Shown: positions 1-7,441 of the stretch, in pieces
Numbering within the stretch: position 1 is the stretch's first letter
Layout: each line of letters opens with the position of its first letter
Assembly: GCA_034006965.1 (NCBI GenBank)
Contig: JAVERU010000132.1
Span: 1-8,531 of the forward strand
From: Perlabentimonas sp034006965
GTDB lineage: Bacteria; Bacteroidota; Bacteroidia; Bacteroidales; Tenuifilaceae
Length of the DNA: 8,531 nt
Direction of reading: 5' to 3'
The notes under the pieces: generated by a model
Seen by the model: only the letters and a program-made list of their open reading frames with translations
The model's database searches: none
Told to the model about the DNA's origin: nothing
Made by a program: the position numbers and the translations under genes

Positions 1-1
1 T

Positions 2-655
2 TCTTCAAAAATATGGTCTAATTTAGTTGCATCCATTTTGTCAAATTTTAAGGTTTGTCAAATTAACAAAACAAATCGATTAATATCAAATACTTATACT
101 ATAAGGAAATTTGTCGTACACCCCGATCCGGCAAGCATTCTCAACGAGCTAAGAACACACGTGATAAGCTCGCTAAAGCAAACCAACCACTCCGGCACAC
201 ACCGCGATGGGATGGAGATGAGCATTATTGCCATTAACACTCAAACTAAAGAATGCGTTTGGGCTGGAGCAAACAACCCTTTATGGGTTACTCGGAATAA
301 TACTCCACACATCCCCATGGATAGGGAGTACCCCAACATCCAAGAGTTTAAACCTGATTTTATGCCCATTGCCTCCCATATTAAAATGGCTCCATTTACA
401 AACCACAACATTAAGCTGGAGCCAGGCGATAGGGTATTCCTTTTCTCCGATGGGTATGCCGATCAGTTTGGAGGCCCTGATGGTAAAAAATTCAACATGT
501 ACAGCGCATTTAAGCGCTTGATTTCCCAAACATCAAACCTCCCTATCCCAAAGCAGGGTAAGGAGCTAGAAGAGAATTTCGACACCTGGATTGGATTTGG
601 TGGATCGAGGTTTGAGCAGATTGATGATGTAACTATTCTGGGAATTATGGTGTAA
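2..655 (+). CDS. C-terminal part of a SpoIIE/PP2C-type serine phosphatase, probably a 5'-truncated remnant
   Basis: The protein matches the C-terminal two thirds of the SpoIIE-like phosphatase domain that Bacteroidota often place behind two-component or tetratricopeptide sensor modules. Such enzymes remove phosphate from serine or threonine, often on anti-sigma-factor antagonists. Counting from the TTG at 38, visible blocks are RDGME (56-60), AGANNPLW (76-83), the metal-binding GDRVFLFSDG (130-139, Asp138) and EQIDDVTILGI (193-203). A few extra residues (about 186-192) precede the last block. The frame is open to the left edge with no ATG. The usual Asp-x-x-GHGVPGA metal motif should lie about 30 residues before ILNELR (34-39), inside the window, but is absent in all three forward frames. 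The first 100 bases are also clearly more AT-rich than the rest. I infer that recognisable homology begins near base 80-100 and that the gene is truncated or decayed. Family assignment is secure; functional status is not. Confidence 0.75.
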   Translation, partial: SSKIWSNLVASILSNFKVCQINKTNRLISNTYTIRKFVVHPDPASILNELRTHVISSLKQTNHSGTHRDGMEMSIIAINTQTKECVWAGANNPLWVTRNNTPHIPMDREYPNIQEFKPDFMPIASHIKMAPFTNHNIKLEPGDRVFLFSDGYADQFGGPDGKKFNMYSAFKRLISQTSNLPIPKQGKELEENFDTWIGFGGSRFEQIDDVTILGIMV

Positions 656-810
656 ACACCCTGATATTCGGGGTAAGGCATAATTAGATGTAGCTTGGGT
701 GATAATTCGCGGCCATCCCTAATTTGTTTTGGAAAAATATTGCTACTAGTATTTCTATACAGTATGGAGGGACCCCTAAAAATAGGAGAAAGCATTGGAA
801 TGGAAAAAAA
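656..810. other. Gap between phosphatase fragment and katG terminator
   Basis: These 155 bases separate two converging genes. A short ACCC/GGGT pairing just after the phosphatase stop (about 658-674) is too weak to call a terminator. I see no open frame with family-like content, no RNA gene and no promoter match. Confidence 0.4.
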
Positions 811-835
811 GAGCCGAGGCAAAAAGCCTCGGCTC
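811..835 (-). terminator. Intrinsic terminator of katG
   Basis: A perfect 10-bp, GC-rich stem (GAGCCGAGGC pairing with GCCTCGGCTC) closes a 5-base loop. Read on the minus strand it is followed directly by seven T residues (804-810 on the complement). It lies 18 bases beyond the katG stop codon, so it is a classic rho-independent terminator for katG. On the plus strand the stem is not followed by a T tract, so it should not efficiently stop transcription coming from the phosphatase side. Confidence 0.93.
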
Positions 836-852
836 TAATATGAATTGCATCC

Positions 853-3033
853 TTACTTCAAATCAAACCTATCGGCATTCATCACCTTAACCCAGGCCTT
901 CACAAAATCCTTCACAAACTTTTTCTTGTTATCATCCTGCGCATACACCTCGGCATAGGATCGCAGCACCGAGTTTGAACCAAACACCAGATCTACCCTG
1001 GTAGCTGTCCACTTGGTTTTGCCGGTTTTCCTATCAACAATATTATACATATTATCGGAAACAGGCTCCCACTTGTAGCTCATATCGGTTAGGTTCACAA
1101 AGAAATCGTTGGTAAGCATCCCTATCCTATCGGTAAATACGCCATGCTTTGTGCCACCATAGTTTGTACCCAACACCCGCATTCCGCCAACCAGAACGGT
1201 CATTTCGGGTGCGGTTAAGCCCATGAGCTGGGTTCTGTCGAGCATCAACTCCTCGGGCTGCACAGCGTAATCCTTCTTGAGCCAGTTGCGATAACCATCG
1301 TGAATTGGTTCAAGCACATCGAAAGACTCTGCGTCAGTCATCTCGGCTGTGGCATCGCCCCTACCCGGACTGAATGGCACCTTTATCTCAATACCAGCCT
1401 CCTGTGCAGCCTTCTCAACGGCAGCGCTTCCACCTAGCACAATAAGATCGGCAATGCTCACCTTTTTGTCCAGAGCTTGCTGTAGCTCCTCAAGTTTTTT
1501 CAAAACTTTTCGCAATCGTTCGGGTTCGTTTCCTACCCAATCCTTTTGTGGTGCCAAACGAATTCGAGCGCCGTTGGCTCCCCCTCGGTAATCGGAACCT
1601 CTAAAGGTTCTGGCGCTATCCCATGCCGTGTTGATTAGCTCAGTGGCGGTTAAACCACACCCAAGCAGCTTGCTCTTAATATCTTCAATCTCGGCTTTAG
1701 AAAGGGTGTAGTCTACAGCAGGAATGGGATCTTGCCAAATCAGATCCTCCTTGGGCACATCAGGGCCTAGGTAACGGCTCTTTGGACCAAGGTCGCGATG
1801 GGTTAGCTTAAACCAAGCCCGGGCAAAGACATCGGCAAAGTATTCGGGATCCTTATAAAAACGCTCCGATATCTTGCGATACTCAGGATCCATCTTCATG
1901 GCCATATCAGCATCGGTCATCATGGGGTTACGGCGAACACCCGGCACATGCGCATCGAAAGGTTTATCCTCCTCCTTGATATTGATGGGCTCCCACTGCC
2001 ACGCTCCAGCAGGACTTTTCTTGAGTTCCCACTCGTAGTTGAGCAGCAAATGAAAATAGGTGTGATTCCATCGATCAGGAGTGGTAGTCCATGCACCCTC
2101 AAGGCCGCTGGTAACTGTATCCTCGGCATTACCCTTACCCTTGGGGTTACTCCATCCAAAGCCTTGCTCCTCGAACCCTGCACTCTCAGGATCGGGCCCA
2201 AGCAACGACGCATCGCCATTGCCATGGGTTTTGCCAACGGTGTGGCCGCCGGCGGTAAGGGCAACGGTTTCCTCGTCGTTCATAGCCATTCGCTTAAAGG
2301 TCATGCGAACGTCCTGTGCAGTTCGAAGCGGATCGGGGTTACCATCAACCCCCTCGGGGTTAACGTATATAAGCCCCATTTGCACTGCTGCCAATGGATT
2401 TTCGAGCGATTCGCGGTTCTTATCATCGGAATAGCGGGCTTTTGTAGGGGCAAGCCACTCCTTTTCACTACCCCAGTATATATCCTTCTCGGGATGCCAA
2501 ATATCTTGGCGACCACCACCAAAACCAAAGGTTTTGAATCCCATCGATTCGTAAGCCATATTACCCGCAAGGATAAACAGGTCGGCCCACGATAGCTTAT
2601 TCCCGTACTTTCTCTTAATTGGCCAAAGTAAGCGGCGAGCCTTATCGAGGTTCACATTGTCGGGCCAGCTGTTGAGCGGAGCAAATCGCTGGTTGCCGGT
2701 ATTACTTCCTCCACGCCCATCGGCTATACGGTAGGTACCTGCGCTATGCCAGGCCATTCGAATCATAAGGCCACCGTAGTGTCCCCAGTCGGCAGGCCAC
2801 CAGTCCTGGCTATCGGTCATAAGCTTCTTGAGATCATCTTTAACTGCCTCAAGGTCGAGCTTTTTAAATTGCTTACGATACTTAAAACCTTTTCCATAAG
2901 GATTGGTTTTTTTATCGTGCTGATGTAAGATGTCGAGGTTAAGCGAATTGGGCCACCAGCTCATCACGGATTTAATGGTATCCGTATTAGCGCCATGCAT
3001 TACTGGGCATTTCCCTTTCTTTGGATTGTCCAT
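853..3033 (-). CDS. katG: Catalase-peroxidase KatG
   Basis: This bifunctional haem enzyme disproportionates hydrogen peroxide and also has peroxidase activity; it acts in the cytoplasm against oxidative stress. The 726-residue length is normal for the family, and the N- and C-terminal peroxidase-like halves are both present. The distal haem site MIRMAWHSAGTYR carries Arg92, Trp95 and His96. The cross-linked Trp-Tyr-Met adduct typical of KatG is intact as Trp95, Tyr223 (in LIYVNPEG) and Met249 (in KRMAMND). The proximal triad is His264 (GGHTVGKTH), Trp315 and Asp376. The mobile arginine equivalent is Arg413 (LTHRD). The ATG at 3033 was chosen because the frame extends only 11 codons further, to a TTG at 3066, and MDNPKKGKCPVMHG is a typical KatG beginning. 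There is no signal peptide. The gene has its own promoter and terminator, so it is monocistronic; no oxyR or perR is adjacent. Confidence 0.98.
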   Translation of the reverse strand: MDNPKKGKCPVMHGANTDTIKSVMSWWPNSLNLDILHQHDKKTNPYGKGFKYRKQFKKLDLEAVKDDLKKLMTDSQDWWPADWGHYGGLMIRMAWHSAGTYRIADGRGGSNTGNQRFAPLNSWPDNVNLDKARRLLWPIKRKYGNKLSWADLFILAGNMAYESMGFKTFGFGGGRQDIWHPEKDIYWGSEKEWLAPTKARYSDDKNRESLENPLAAVQMGLIYVNPEGVDGNPDPLRTAQDVRMTFKRMAMNDEETVALTAGGHTVGKTHGNGDASLLGPDPESAGFEEQGFGWSNPKGKGNAEDTVTSGLEGAWTTTPDRWNHTYFHLLLNYEWELKKSPAGAWQWEPINIKEEDKPFDAHVPGVRRNPMMTDADMAMKMDPEYRKISERFYKDPEYFADVFARAWFKLTHRDLGPKSRYLGPDVPKEDLIWQDPIPAVDYTLSKAEIEDIKSKLLGCGLTATELINTAWDSARTFRGSDYRGGANGARIRLAPQKDWVGNEPERLRKVLKKLEELQQALDKKVSIADLIVLGGSAAVEKAAQEAGIEIKVPFSPGRGDATAEMTDAESFDVLEPIHDGYRNWLKKDYAVQPEELMLDRTQLMGLTAPEMTVLVGGMRVLGTNYGGTKHGVFTDRIGMLTNDFFVNLTDMSYKWEPVSDNMYNIVDRKTGKTKWTATRVDLVFGSNSVLRSYAEVYAQDDNKKKFVKDFVKAWVKVMNADRFDLK

Positions 3034-3107
3034 AGTATTTATTTTACGGGGTAAATTTAGTTTCAACTTGAGTAAACACCACTAAATAGGTCGTTACATA
3101 AAGTTTC

Positions 3108-3138
3108 TAAATATAAGGAATTTACATGTAAGAATCAA
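3108..3138 (-). promoter_or_regulatory. Candidate katG promoter (Bacteroidota type)
   Basis: On the minus strand a TTG (3136-3138) is followed by 20 bases and then TATATTTA (3108-3115), which matches the Bacteroidota -7 consensus TAnnTTTG at seven of eight positions. It would start transcription near base 3100, giving a leader of about 65 bases before the katG ATG. The assignment rests on pattern matching only, supported by the same spacing at two other genes in this window. Confidence 0.5.
3122..3131. promoter_or_regulatory. 10-base palindrome TTACATGTAA inside the katG promoter spacer
   Basis: A perfect palindrome lies between the -33-like and -7-like elements of the proposed katG promoter. 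A repressor bound there would block RNA polymerase, which makes it a candidate operator for peroxide control. The symmetry is visible in the sequence; the role is inferred, and a chance palindrome in AT-rich DNA is possible. Confidence 0.25.
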
Positions 3139-3408
3139 GTGAAACTGCAGATCAATGGAACCTAGCAGCACATGGGAATTGACAAAACTTTTAGGTGGAA
3201 TGGCACTTGTGACACGATAGAAAAAAGGTAAGTATATATAACCACTATAGGCCAACTATAGAATGAGCCGAACCACAAATTCAATACAAATCAACGCTAG
3301 CTGAAGTTTTCTGGCAACGGGGTTTTGAGAGATAAATGTTGTGATAAACGTGGTATAATAATGAGTAAGCGGGCAACCATTTAACCAATTGTACTACACA
3401 TAAGTAAG
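3139..3408. other. Gap between katG promoter and tRNA-Pro
   Basis: These 270 bases contain no credible gene. A small hairpin, CTATAG-GCCAA-CTATAG (3245-3261), lies downstream of the tRNA but has no T tract. Directly 3' of the tRNA, bases 3399-3369 read on the minus strand as GTGTAGTACAATTGGTTA and onward, which faintly resembles the D-arm side of a tRNA but does not fold into one. No T-rich terminator for the tRNA was found. Confidence 0.4.
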
Positions 3409-3483
3409 TCGGGGTGGTGAGATTCGAACTCACGACCTCGTCGTCCCGAACGACGCGCGCTAACCGGGCTGCGCTACACCCCG
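3409..3483 (-). tRNA. tRNA-Pro (anticodon CGG)
   Basis: The minus strand folds as a complete cloverleaf of 75 bases. The acceptor stem is CGGGGTG with CACCCCG, the D-arm stem is GCGC/GCGC, and the anticodon stem is CGTCG/CGACG around the loop TTCGGGA. The T-arm stem is GTGAG/CTCAC around TTCGAAT. The anticodon CGG (3448-3446) reads the proline codon CCG. The acceptor sequence and anticodon arm resemble bacterial tRNA-Pro. The 3' CCA is not encoded: the discriminator A is followed by CTT, so CCA must be added after transcription. Confidence 0.96.
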
Positions 3484-3512
3484 AAAATGATGTTGAATTG
3501 AATGGCAAAGGT

Positions 3513-3543
3513 AAAATTTATTGGGTCCGAATGTATTCTGCAA
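3513..3543 (-). promoter_or_regulatory. Candidate promoter of tRNA-Pro
   Basis: On the minus strand TTG (3541-3543), 20 bases, then TAAATTTT (3513-3520) matches the Bacteroidota -33/-7 arrangement at all but the last -7 base. It would start transcription about 24 bases before the mature tRNA 5' end at 3483, a sensible leader length. This is a pattern match only. Confidence 0.5.
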
Positions 3544-3576
3544 TGCATATTTTCAATAATTTCGAAATAAAAATCT

Positions 3577-4866
3577 ATGATCGAGGATATTCTGCATTTT
3601 GCGTGGAAACACATCAATATCATTCCGCAGCAGCTACTGCTTGACGACAAGGAGAAGCTGGAAGTGATATCGCCTGGCGAGCACAACTTTGACTCGGGCC
3701 CCGATTTCTTTAATGCCAAGGTTAGGATTGGCGACACCATCTGGGCGGGCAACGTGGAAATACACATAAACTCATCGGACTGGAATAGGCATGGGCATCA
3801 GACCGATGCTGCCTACGACTCGGTAATACTGCACGTTGTGGCCAATAACGACACAACGGTTTTAAACAGCAAGGGCGCTGCGGTGAAAACAGCGACTATT
3901 GATTACCCGAATAGCCTTGAGTGGCAGCTACAAAGGTTGGTAGCCAACGAATATTGGATTCCATGCGCCCAACACATCAACTCCTATGGCGAATTACCTT
4001 TACGTATGTGGCTTGCCGCACTATCAGCCGAAAGGCTCGAGCAAAAAACGGAGCAGGTACATCGCTGGGTAAACGAGCTTAAGGGGAGTTGGGAGGAGGC
4101 TTTTTACATATCGATGGCGCGTAGCTTCGGGCTTAAAATTAACGCCTTGCCCTTTGAACTCCTAGCCAAATCAATACCACTAAAAACCTTGGCAAAGATC
4201 AGAAATAACCTGCCGAGCATAGAGGCGCTACTGTTTGGGCAGGCTGGCATGCTACATGTTCATGATCACCCTCACGACACGTATTACCAAATGTTGAGAA
4301 AGGATTACGAGTATCTCAAGAAAACGCATTCGCTTACACCCATTCCCCATCATCTTTGGAAATTCATGCGGTTGAGGCCTTTGGCTTTCCCAACCATTCG
4401 AATTGCCCAGTTCGCTAGTCTAATCCACAAATCGTATGGACTTTTCTCGAAATGCATCGAGATAGAAAAATTTACTGACCTAACAGATTTGCTCAGAACC
4501 GAATGCTCAAGCTACTGGCATACACATTACACTTTCGGCAAAGAATCGGCTGCAAAAAGTAAGGTGCTAGGAAAAACGGCCATAGCCACCATTGCGCTTA
4601 ACACGGTTATTCCCTTCATGTTTGCCTACGGCAATGCTAGGGGGAACCAAGTGCTAAAGGATAAAGCCCTTACCCTACTTGACGAGTTGCCTGCCGAGAA
4701 GAACAGCACTGTACAAGGATTTGCGAAGCTAAGTGTAGTAGCCGATAGTGCCCTCTTTAGCCAGGCTATGGTTCAGCTCAAATCGCAGTATTGCGATAAG
4801 CGTAAATGCCTATACTGCAATGTTGGTGCAAGTGTACTGCTGAAAAAATCAGATGATAAAGCTTAG
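3577..4866 (+). CDS. DUF2851 family protein
   Basis: I recognise this 429-residue protein as a DUF2851 member, a family of unknown function found mainly in Bacteroidota. The N-terminal part holds the conserved PGEHNFDSGPDFFNA (33-47) and GNVEIHINSSDW (58-69) blocks, rich in acidic and histidine residues. The middle has FGQAGML (220-226) and RLRP followed by FPTIRIAQFA (265-280). The C-terminus carries three cysteines, C406-x4-C411-x2-C414, in a CDKRKCLYC motif that could bind a metal or Fe-S cluster, although too few ligands are visible to say. There is no signal peptide or membrane segment, so it is probably cytoplasmic. The start is the ATG at 3577, fitting the usual MxExxLHxxWK-like beginning; no Shine-Dalgarno is present. 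Its neighbours are a divergent tRNA and a convergent pseudogene, so context gives no functional clue. I do not assign a function. Confidence 0.9.
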   Translation: MIEDILHFAWKHINIIPQQLLLDDKEKLEVISPGEHNFDSGPDFFNAKVRIGDTIWAGNVEIHINSSDWNRHGHQTDAAYDSVILHVVANNDTTVLNSKGAAVKTATIDYPNSLEWQLQRLVANEYWIPCAQHINSYGELPLRMWLAALSAERLEQKTEQVHRWVNELKGSWEEAFYISMARSFGLKINALPFELLAKSIPLKTLAKIRNNLPSIEALLFGQAGMLHVHDHPHDTYYQMLRKDYEYLKKTHSLTPIPHHLWKFMRLRPLAFPTIRIAQFASLIHKSYGLFSKCIEIEKFTDLTDLLRTECSSYWHTHYTFGKESAAKSKVLGKTAIATIALNTVIPFMFAYGNARGNQVLKDKALTLLDELPAEKNSTVQGFAKLSVVADSALFSQAMVQLKSQYCDKRKCLYCNVGASVLLKKSDDKA

Positions 4867-4873
4867 CGATAGG

Positions 4874-5428
4874 CTAACTCCCACTCAAGCGTTCGCTCGG
4901 TTGACTAAGCAACTGGTTTATAATACCCAAAAAGTCGGCGATGTACTTCAGCCCCCCCCTTAGCATATCGGGATGCTACTCAAGCAGCAGCTTATACCGC
5001 ACCTCGGTAGTTTCGGTGATAAAGACGTAGAGCCTATGCTGTACCTCAACCAACATATCCTCAATCAACCCTACGGCCTAAACGCTCCCATTGGGGATAA
5101 TTATGGTAAAGATTATCCAAATCGGATTTATTGACAACAAACAGTTCGCAATCGGTTATGGCGCTAATAATCTCGTACGATGGGGCTTGCGTAATAAAGC
5201 TGGGCAATGCAGTGGCAAAGATGCGTAGCGGGGTAATCTCATTGCCATCATGGTTATAGCACACCCTAAGGTAGCCCCTATTGGTAAACTAGCCACCTCC
5301 CCCCCCACAGCAATAAAAACATCTCCCTTGCGCAGTGAGGCTACCTTAATCAGCGAAATGATGGCATTAAAATCACATTCCGATATATCTACATATCGAG
5401 AAACAAATTGCACTAACTTGATATACAT
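4874..5428 (-). pseudogene. Crp/Fnr-family transcriptional regulator, broken by two frame changes and an internal stop
   Basis: Joining three reading frames gives a nearly complete protein of about 185 codons, the usual size of Bacteroidota Crp/Fnr regulators. The ATG at 5428 begins a cyclic-nucleotide-binding-like domain (MYIKLVQFVSRYVDIS, then LRKGDVF). The frame is lost between about 5300 and 5275 and continues as NRGYLRVCYNHDGNEITPLR through YPQWERLGR. A second change at the C3 run 5069-5071 looks like one extra base: removing it joins GRR to LIEDMLVEVQHRL. In that third frame TEVRYKLLLE is followed by an in-frame TAG (4976-4978), then HPDM and a helix-turn-helix-like LKYIADFLGIINQLLS, ending at a TAG at 4874. 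Known family members bind DNA through that C-terminal helix-turn-helix. With three lesions the gene cannot make an intact protein unless the sequence contains errors. Confidence 0.85.
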
Positions 5429-5654
5429 CTTTACCCATTGCCAGAAATCTGAAACATCAACAAATTTAACAAATATTCACCGTTTATTTATGTTTTATGG
5501 TCAAACCAATATCATCAAATATTGTTAACATTGCAGAGCAAAAACAGAAATGTGCCAACGGCATATTTTTTGATTAGCCTCATGTAGCTTTTCAAAATAT
5601 ACTGCATCCAACAACTATTAGAATACAAGTGAAATAGATTTTACATTTTACAAT
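5429..5654. other. AT-rich intergenic region between divergent regulator remnant and nucleotidase
   Basis: This 226-base gap must hold the promoters of two divergent genes. On the minus strand TAAATTTG (5461-5468) fits the -7 consensus exactly, 33 bases before the pseudogene ATG, but no TTG lies at the right distance upstream. On the plus strand TATTTTTTG (5564-5572) is one base too long in its spacer and also lacks a partner. A short AT-rich inverted repeat (CAATAT, 6 bases, ATATTG; 5507-5524) and the palindrome TGTTAACA (5523-5530) are present. I see no coding potential or RNA gene. Confidence 0.4.
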
Positions 5655-7424
5655 ATGATTCATCGAGTGATTTTTCAAAGCATTATTCTGCTTACCATAG
5701 CCTTCTCGTCACTAGCACAAAGGGATGTGAACGTAAAGATTATCCAAACATCGGATGTGCACGGAGTGCTTTTCCCCTTTGATTACATTAACAATACTGC
5801 AATTGATTACGGCCTAGCCCATGTGTACACCTACGTGAAGAAGCAGAGAGATAGCGATGAGCAGCATGTAATTTTGCTCGACAATGGTGATATTTTACAG
5901 GGACAGCCCACGGTTTACTATGCAAACTATGTTGACACAGCTGGGCAGCATTTGGTGTCGCAAGTTATGAATTTCATGAATTACGATGCGGCCACCGTAG
6001 GCAACCACGATATTGAGGCTGGTCACAGGGTTTACGACAAGCTTATAAACGACTTTGACTTTCCGTGGCTATCGGCCAATATTATTGATACCCGCACGGG
6101 CAAACCCTATTTTAAACCTTACACGGTGATAGAACGTGATGGTTTGCGAATAGCGATTATGGGGCTAACCACACCGGGAATTACCAAGTGGCTTTCGCCA
6201 AACCTTTGGGCAAATATGGAGTTTACCGATATGGTTGAAGCCGCCACCATGTGGATGGACTCAATACAGACCAAAGAAAAGCCACACATTGTAATAGGAC
6301 TATTCCATTCGGGACACGATGCAACCTACGAAGGTGGCGATCCCGAAAAACCGATGAATGATAATGCTTCGACACTTGTTGCCCAGCAAGTTCCAGGTTT
6401 CGATGTGGTAATGGTGGGGCATGATCACGACAGATTGGTTACCAAGGTAGCGAATGTGAAGGGCGACTCAGTGTTAATTGTTGACCCAGGTGCTAGGGCT
6501 CGCCTAGTTGCAGATGTTACAGTAAAGGTAAAGCTCAACGCAGAGGGCAATGTGGTGAGCAAAAAGACCAGCGGCAAGCTAGTGTCCATGTCCGGCTTGA
6601 TGCCCGACCCAAACTTTGTAAGCACTTTCTCGGCGTTTACACAAAACGTAGAAGAATTTGTGGATAGACGCATTGGTTATTTCACCGCACCGGTTACATC
6701 GCGCGATGCGTATTTTGGCCCGTCGGCCTTTGTTAACCTTATTCACGCTGCCCAGCTGGTAATATCCAACAGCCATATCTCATTTGCTGCACCATTATCA
6801 TTCAACACCACCATTGAGCAAGGTAATGTGTTTGTACGCGATCTGTTTAAGCTGTACAGCTACGAAAACCTACTGTACATCATGAATCTTACCGGGCAAG
6901 AGGTTAAGGATTATTTAGAGTATTCCTATGGTTTATGGCTCAACACAATGACTTCAGCCGATGACCACTTACTACTTTTTAGAACCAATGGATCGGACAA
7001 ACCAATTCTTCATAATAACGGCAGAGCTATACTTAAATCGAGCTTCTATAATTTCGACTCGGCAGCTGGTATAAACTACGAGGTTGATGTAACCAAACCC
7101 GTTGGCGAGAGGATAACCATTAAATCCCTGGAAAATGGTAGCCCTTTCCACCTGGACAAAACCTACAGAGTTGCCATCAACTCGTACCGAGGAACCGGGG
7201 GAGGAGGTCATTTAACCGAAGGCGTTGGGCTAACCAAAGAAGAGATGCAGCAACGCATTGTAAATATCTCCTCGCACGATATGCGGCATTACCTCATGAA
7301 GTGGATTGAGCGAACAGGACGAATTACCCCTGAAAACCCAAGCAGCTGGATGATCACTCCAACCGAATGGACTGAACCAGCCGCGCAAAGGGATAGAGAA
7401 TTGCTTTTTGGCCCCAATGAGTAA
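5655..7424 (+). CDS. Exported bifunctional metallophosphatase / 5'-nucleotidase family enzyme (UshA/CpdB-like)
   Basis: The protein has the two-domain layout of the 5'-nucleotidase family, which hydrolyses nucleotides, UDP-sugars or 2',3'-cyclic nucleotides outside the cytoplasm. Residues 1-21 form a signal peptide (positively charged start, hydrophobic IILLTIAFSSLA) with likely cleavage after Ala21; no lipobox cysteine follows. The calcineurin-like domain has all expected dimetal ligands: TSDVHG (Asp34, His36), NGDILQG (Asp79), GNHD (Asn117, His118), FHSGHD (His218) and GHDHD (His256, His258). The C-terminal substrate domain (about 335-560) contains LSFNTTIEQG, INYEVDV and NSYRGTGGGGH (509-519). 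Its 589-residue length is normal. The start is the ATG at 5655, just before the signal peptide. queE begins 17 bases after its stop, so the two are probably cotranscribed. The exact substrate cannot be read from sequence; nucleoside monophosphates or cyclic nucleotides are the best guesses. Confidence 0.9.
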   Translation: MIHRVIFQSIILLTIAFSSLAQRDVNVKIIQTSDVHGVLFPFDYINNTAIDYGLAHVYTYVKKQRDSDEQHVILLDNGDILQGQPTVYYANYVDTAGQHLVSQVMNFMNYDAATVGNHDIEAGHRVYDKLINDFDFPWLSANIIDTRTGKPYFKPYTVIERDGLRIAIMGLTTPGITKWLSPNLWANMEFTDMVEAATMWMDSIQTKEKPHIVIGLFHSGHDATYEGGDPEKPMNDNASTLVAQQVPGFDVVMVGHDHDRLVTKVANVKGDSVLIVDPGARARLVADVTVKVKLNAEGNVVSKKTSGKLVSMSGLMPDPNFVSTFSAFTQNVEEFVDRRIGYFTAPVTSRDAYFGPSAFVNLIHAAQLVISNSHISFAAPLSFNTTIEQGNVFVRDLFKLYSYENLLYIMNLTGQEVKDYLEYSYGLWLNTMTSADDHLLLFRTNGSDKPILHNNGRAILKSSFYNFDSAAGINYEVDVTKPVGERITIKSLENGSPFHLDKTYRVAINSYRGTGGGGHLTEGVGLTKEEMQQRIVNISSHDMRHYLMKWIERTGRITPENPSSWMITPTEWTEPAAQRDRELLFGPNE

Positions 7425-7441
7425 TAAAAATATTTGGTAAA

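Noticed and set aside
463..822. 119-residue open frame on the minus strand
   Set aside because: It overlaps the conserved end of the phosphatase domain and runs through the katG terminator region; the translation looks random.
1948..2595. 215-residue open frame on the plus strand
   Set aside because: It lies wholly antisense to katG, whose protein is conserved throughout, and its translation has no family-like features.
3033..3066. Upstream TTG start for katG, adding 11 residues
   Set aside because: The extra residues are not typical of KatG, TTG is a poor start, and the ATG at 3033 gives the standard N-terminus.
3179..3184. TTGACA resembling an E. coli -35 box
   Set aside because: There is no -10-like element at 16-18 bases, no gene follows in that direction, and this phylum uses a different promoter type.
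3281..3508. 75-residue open frame on the minus strand
   Set aside because: It runs through the tRNA-Pro gene, which fully explains the sequence.
3521..3554. Possible promoter for the DUF2851 gene (TTG at 3521, TATTTTC near 3548)
   Set aside because: The spacing is about 24 bases and the -7-like match is poor.
4861..4910. GCTTAG and CTAAGC pairing after the DUF2851 stop as a terminator
   Set aside because: The six-base arms are separated by 38 bases and there is no T tract.
5106..5748. A 16-base identical string (5106-5121 and 5733-5748) shared by the pseudogene and the nucleotidase gene
   Set aside because: In one copy it is antisense and encodes part of a regulator, in the other it is sense and encodes a conserved metallophosphatase strand. 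The similarity ends abruptly, so coincidence is more likely than a repeat element.
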